Positions 61,944-64,000 of a DNA stretch of 64,000 nt are shown here, in pieces. Under the pieces are notes generated by a model. The model ran no database searches and was not told the DNA's origin. It worked only from the letters and a program-made list of their open reading frames with translations. Source of the stretch: a virus; IMG/VR virus record IMGVR_UViG_3300031344_000002, positions 62,001-126,000 of that record; one strand, written 5' to 3'. Within the stretch, counting starts at the first letter, position 1. Every line of letters begins with the position of its first letter. The position numbers were made by a program, and so were the translations under genes.

Positions 61944-64000
61944 ATGGCAACTTTAAAACCAACATTAGCGAAACCAATAAGTGTACAGTCAAAGAAATAT
62001 GAAAGTAATTTTAATAAGACCATGCATAATGTTGCACCTGATGTTAAATTAAGTGAAAGTATCGTAATGAATGAAATTGATTCATATTTAAATGAAGAAG
62101 ATTTTAAACTTAAGAAAAAAATATTTTCATTACCAAAAATGGAAGCATTAGTTTTTTCTGACCCAAAATTAAGTGCAGAATATAATAAAATGATGGGCGA
62201 TGGTAAAGATGATAATACTGGAACAAATCGTTATGGATACCACGCAAACGAAACCGTTCAAAATATATTGTTCAACGACTATGTATTAAACAGTCCAAAA
62301 TATTTACAAAAATATAAAATGGCAATACCTGTAAAAAAAGAACGCAGGGACCAAAGCGGAATCAATCAATTAAAACAAGCAGGAAAAGAAAAAATGAAAA
62401 AGACAGATAGTACGGGAACTAAAATAGTCAAACCAACTGTTGATGAAAATGATGTGACAAAAACAAAAGTATTATTTTTAGTTAATGAAAAAGACCCAAA
62501 AAATCCTGATTTATTTGCATATTTTCCTGAAGAAAATTATGATAATCGAGGAAATTTAAAAGTTGGATATTCTCATGTTGGTCAACATGGTGGGGTAGAC
62601 CCAAGATATGCAAAAGAAAGTAGATTAGCAACTCCTGAAGAATATCAAAATCTTAAAACCGAACTTGAAAGTATTGGTTATAATTTTGATGTATTAAATT
62701 CTACAAATGAAAGTACTGGTGCTGCAGGTGGTGCTGGTGCATTTAGTCCAGCATTAGGTTATGAAAAGAAAGTTAATGAAATGACTGGTACTGGTGGCGC
62801 AGGTGGTGCTGGTGATTCTGGAAGTAATTCAAGTGGTTCTGGTGCATATGTTGGACCATCAGTATGGGGTAGTGGTGATTTGATGAAAGTTAATGGTAAA
62901 TCAAAAGTAAAAACCAAACCAATGTTTCCCGGTGGTACAATAATTCAAGAAAATAAAAATTATCTTGTTGACCCAAGTGGTTTTGAAAATTTTGTTAAAG
63001 CATTAAATGAAGAAGACCTTTCATATCAAACAAAATTAGGTCAAGACTATAAACAATCACATACTGATAGTAATAAAGGATTGGGTGTTAGTGAAGTACC
63101 ACAATCAAAAGAACGTGAAAAGAGTAAAAAGGGAATTGATGATAACACATCATTATATATTGGTCAAGATGTTGATAAAATGCGAGATGATGATGTAAAA
63201 ATTCTCCATAATGATATGACACAGAAACATTCATATTTTCCACATCCAGATAATCCAAATTTAAAAAATGATGGAATTTCTGGAGTTAAAAATGAAAATA
63301 AAGAACATGAAGATAATGTAATAATTAATAAAACCAATGCTTTTAATAGTGATACTGTAAAAGATTGGGATAAAAATGATACCAATCTTGAAATGAAAAC
63401 ATTAAAAACAGGTAAAACCGATAATCCAAATCTAAATCAAATGGAAGAAAATAAAAAAATAGCAAAAGATGTTGAAGATTTTGCTTCAACAAAACATAAA
63501 AATTTGCCAGAAAAAGTAGATGAAGATTCTACAACAATGGCAAATGCATCAAAAATGCAACCTAAAGAAGATTCGATGTCTAATAAAATGGACAATACTA
63601 CAATGCCTATTGGTATACAACAACAAGGTGGTGGTATGAATGAAGAATTTAGTTTATTAGAAGAAATAAATAACGAATTGAATGCATATTCAATTCATCA
63701 TCAAAAATTAGTGAAAATGAGTGAAGATAGAAAACCATCTGCTTTGGTTCTTAGAGACCGTGTTGGCAGTGAAAATGAAAAAAACTTTAAGAAAGATTTA
63801 CAAAATAGTGATACCAAAGAAATTATTGACATCGAGAAGGAGTTGGAATGGAAAGACCAACAAAGTAATGTTGGCAAAGACCCACAAAAATTAGGGAAAG
63901 ATATCGAAGAAAAAGAAATTAAAACAACAGATGCTAAAGGTGATGAATCTTTAAAAGATGTTGGTGATAGTACAAACGATAATGGAGATGAAATTCCAAA
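61944..64000 (+). CDS. Large unknown protein (685+ aa, runs off window), possible head-associated precursor
   Basis: The frame from ATG 61944 stays open to the last base, so the gene continues beyond the window. The visible 685 residues are charged and mostly low-complexity. A globular-looking part contains NRYGYHANETVQNILFNDYV. Gly/Ala-rich linkers (GAAGGAGAF, GTGGAGGAGDSG) lead to AYVGPSVWGSGD, and YLNEEDFK, ALNEEDLS and MNEEFSLLEE carry the same [ILM]NE tripeptide as the giant ORF. I read it as a probable virion-internal or scaffold protein processed by a prohead protease. No family was recognised. Confidence 0.6.
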   Translation, partial: MATLKPTLAKPISVQSKKYESNFNKTMHNVAPDVKLSESIVMNEIDSYLNEEDFKLKKKIFSLPKMEALVFSDPKLSAEYNKMMGDGKDDNTGTNRYGYHANETVQNILFNDYVLNSPKYLQKYKMAIPVKKERRDQSGINQLKQAGKEKMKKTDSTGTKIVKPTVDENDVTKTKVLFLVNEKDPKNPDLFAYFPEENYDNRGNLKVGYSHVGQHGGVDPRYAKESRLATPEEYQNLKTELESIGYNFDVLNSTNESTGAAGGAGAFSPALGYEKKVNEMTGTGGAGGAGDSGSNSSGSGAYVGPSVWGSGDLMKVNGKSKVKTKPMFPGGTIIQENKNYLVDPSGFENFVKALNEEDLSYQTKLGQDYKQSHTDSNKGLGVSEVPQSKEREKSKKGIDDNTSLYIGQDVDKMRDDDVKILHNDMTQKHSYFPHPDNPNLKNDGISGVKNENKEHEDNVIINKTNAFNSDTVKDWDKNDTNLEMKTLKTGKTDNPNLNQMEENKKIAKDVEDFASTKHKNLPEKVDEDSTTMANASKMQPKEDSMSNKMDNTTMPIGIQQQGGGMNEEFSLLEEINNELNAYSIHHQKLVKMSEDRKPSALVLRDRVGSENEKNFKKDLQNSDTKEIIDIEKELEWKDQQSNVGKDPQKLGKDIEEKEIKTTDAKGDESLKDVGDSTNDNGDEIP

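Noticed and set aside
1-64000. tRNA genes or rRNA
   Set aside because: No cloverleaf with conserved arm sequences was seen; the scan was by eye, so a short RNA could be missed.

Overview
The window is a stretch of a large, AT-rich, tailed-phage genome of T4-like (contractile-tail myovirus) organisation. Supporting genes include a GPW/gp25-like baseplate protein next to a baseplate-J/gp6-like protein, a family B DNA polymerase, a SNF2/UvsW-type helicase, a DnaG-type primase, a sigma-70-family factor close to an Mre11/Rad50 (T4 gp47/gp46) protein, dCMP deaminase, and several fibre genes. The host is probably a member of the Bacteroidetes: three transcription units that start replication or recombination genes carry the TTG-N19/20-TAnnTTTG promoter known from that phylum. 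No rRNA, tRNA, integrase or CRISPR array was seen, and nearly every base is coding. No gap exceeds 300 bases.

Layout. 1-6091: three tail-fibre genes (the first cut by the window edge), one with a 37-repeat YadA-like beta-roll. 6229-7827: a GT9-like glycosyltransferase and small fibre-related genes. 7894-9315: the only minus-strand genes, a seven Asp-box propeller protein and a small structural protein. 9429-10138: a holin-like membrane protein and a small protein. 10254-16111: helicase, small gene and DNA polymerase. 16154-19598: Nudix, WYL-domain and unknown, probably virion-related genes. 19657-26610: one 2317-residue polyprotein-like ORF with three kinase-like domains, a Cys/His peptidase-like domain, a HETxER domain, ADP-ribosyltransferase-like domains and a tRNA nucleotidyltransferase. 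26689-29050: a nuclease / 2H phosphoesterase / HAD cluster that looks like RNA repair or counter-defence. 29086-34382: ParB+ART-like protein, a glycosyltransferase and unknown genes. 34464-46847: baseplate and tail genes with two further glycosyltransferases inserted. 46902-50842: RHH protein, RuvC-like resolvase, GIY-YIG nuclease, metallophosphoesterase and small genes. 50960-57388: primase, sigma factor, ArdC-like protein and an Mre11-Rad50 fusion. 57427-64000: membrane protein, dCMP deaminase, amidase-like protein, spanin-like protein and a large unknown protein running off the end.

Regulation is unusually legible. About twenty transcription units, mostly structural or accessory, start 10-45 bases downstream of a conserved GTATTTATA motif, which also sits in the correct orientation ahead of the minus-strand pair. 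The replication operon, primase/sigma operon and Mre11-Rad50 gene instead carry host-type promoters. The simplest reading is early genes read by host RNA polymerase and late genes read through a phage-specific promoter, possibly using the sigma-like protein encoded at 51966-52544. All functional assignments come from reading motifs by eye. No database search was run.
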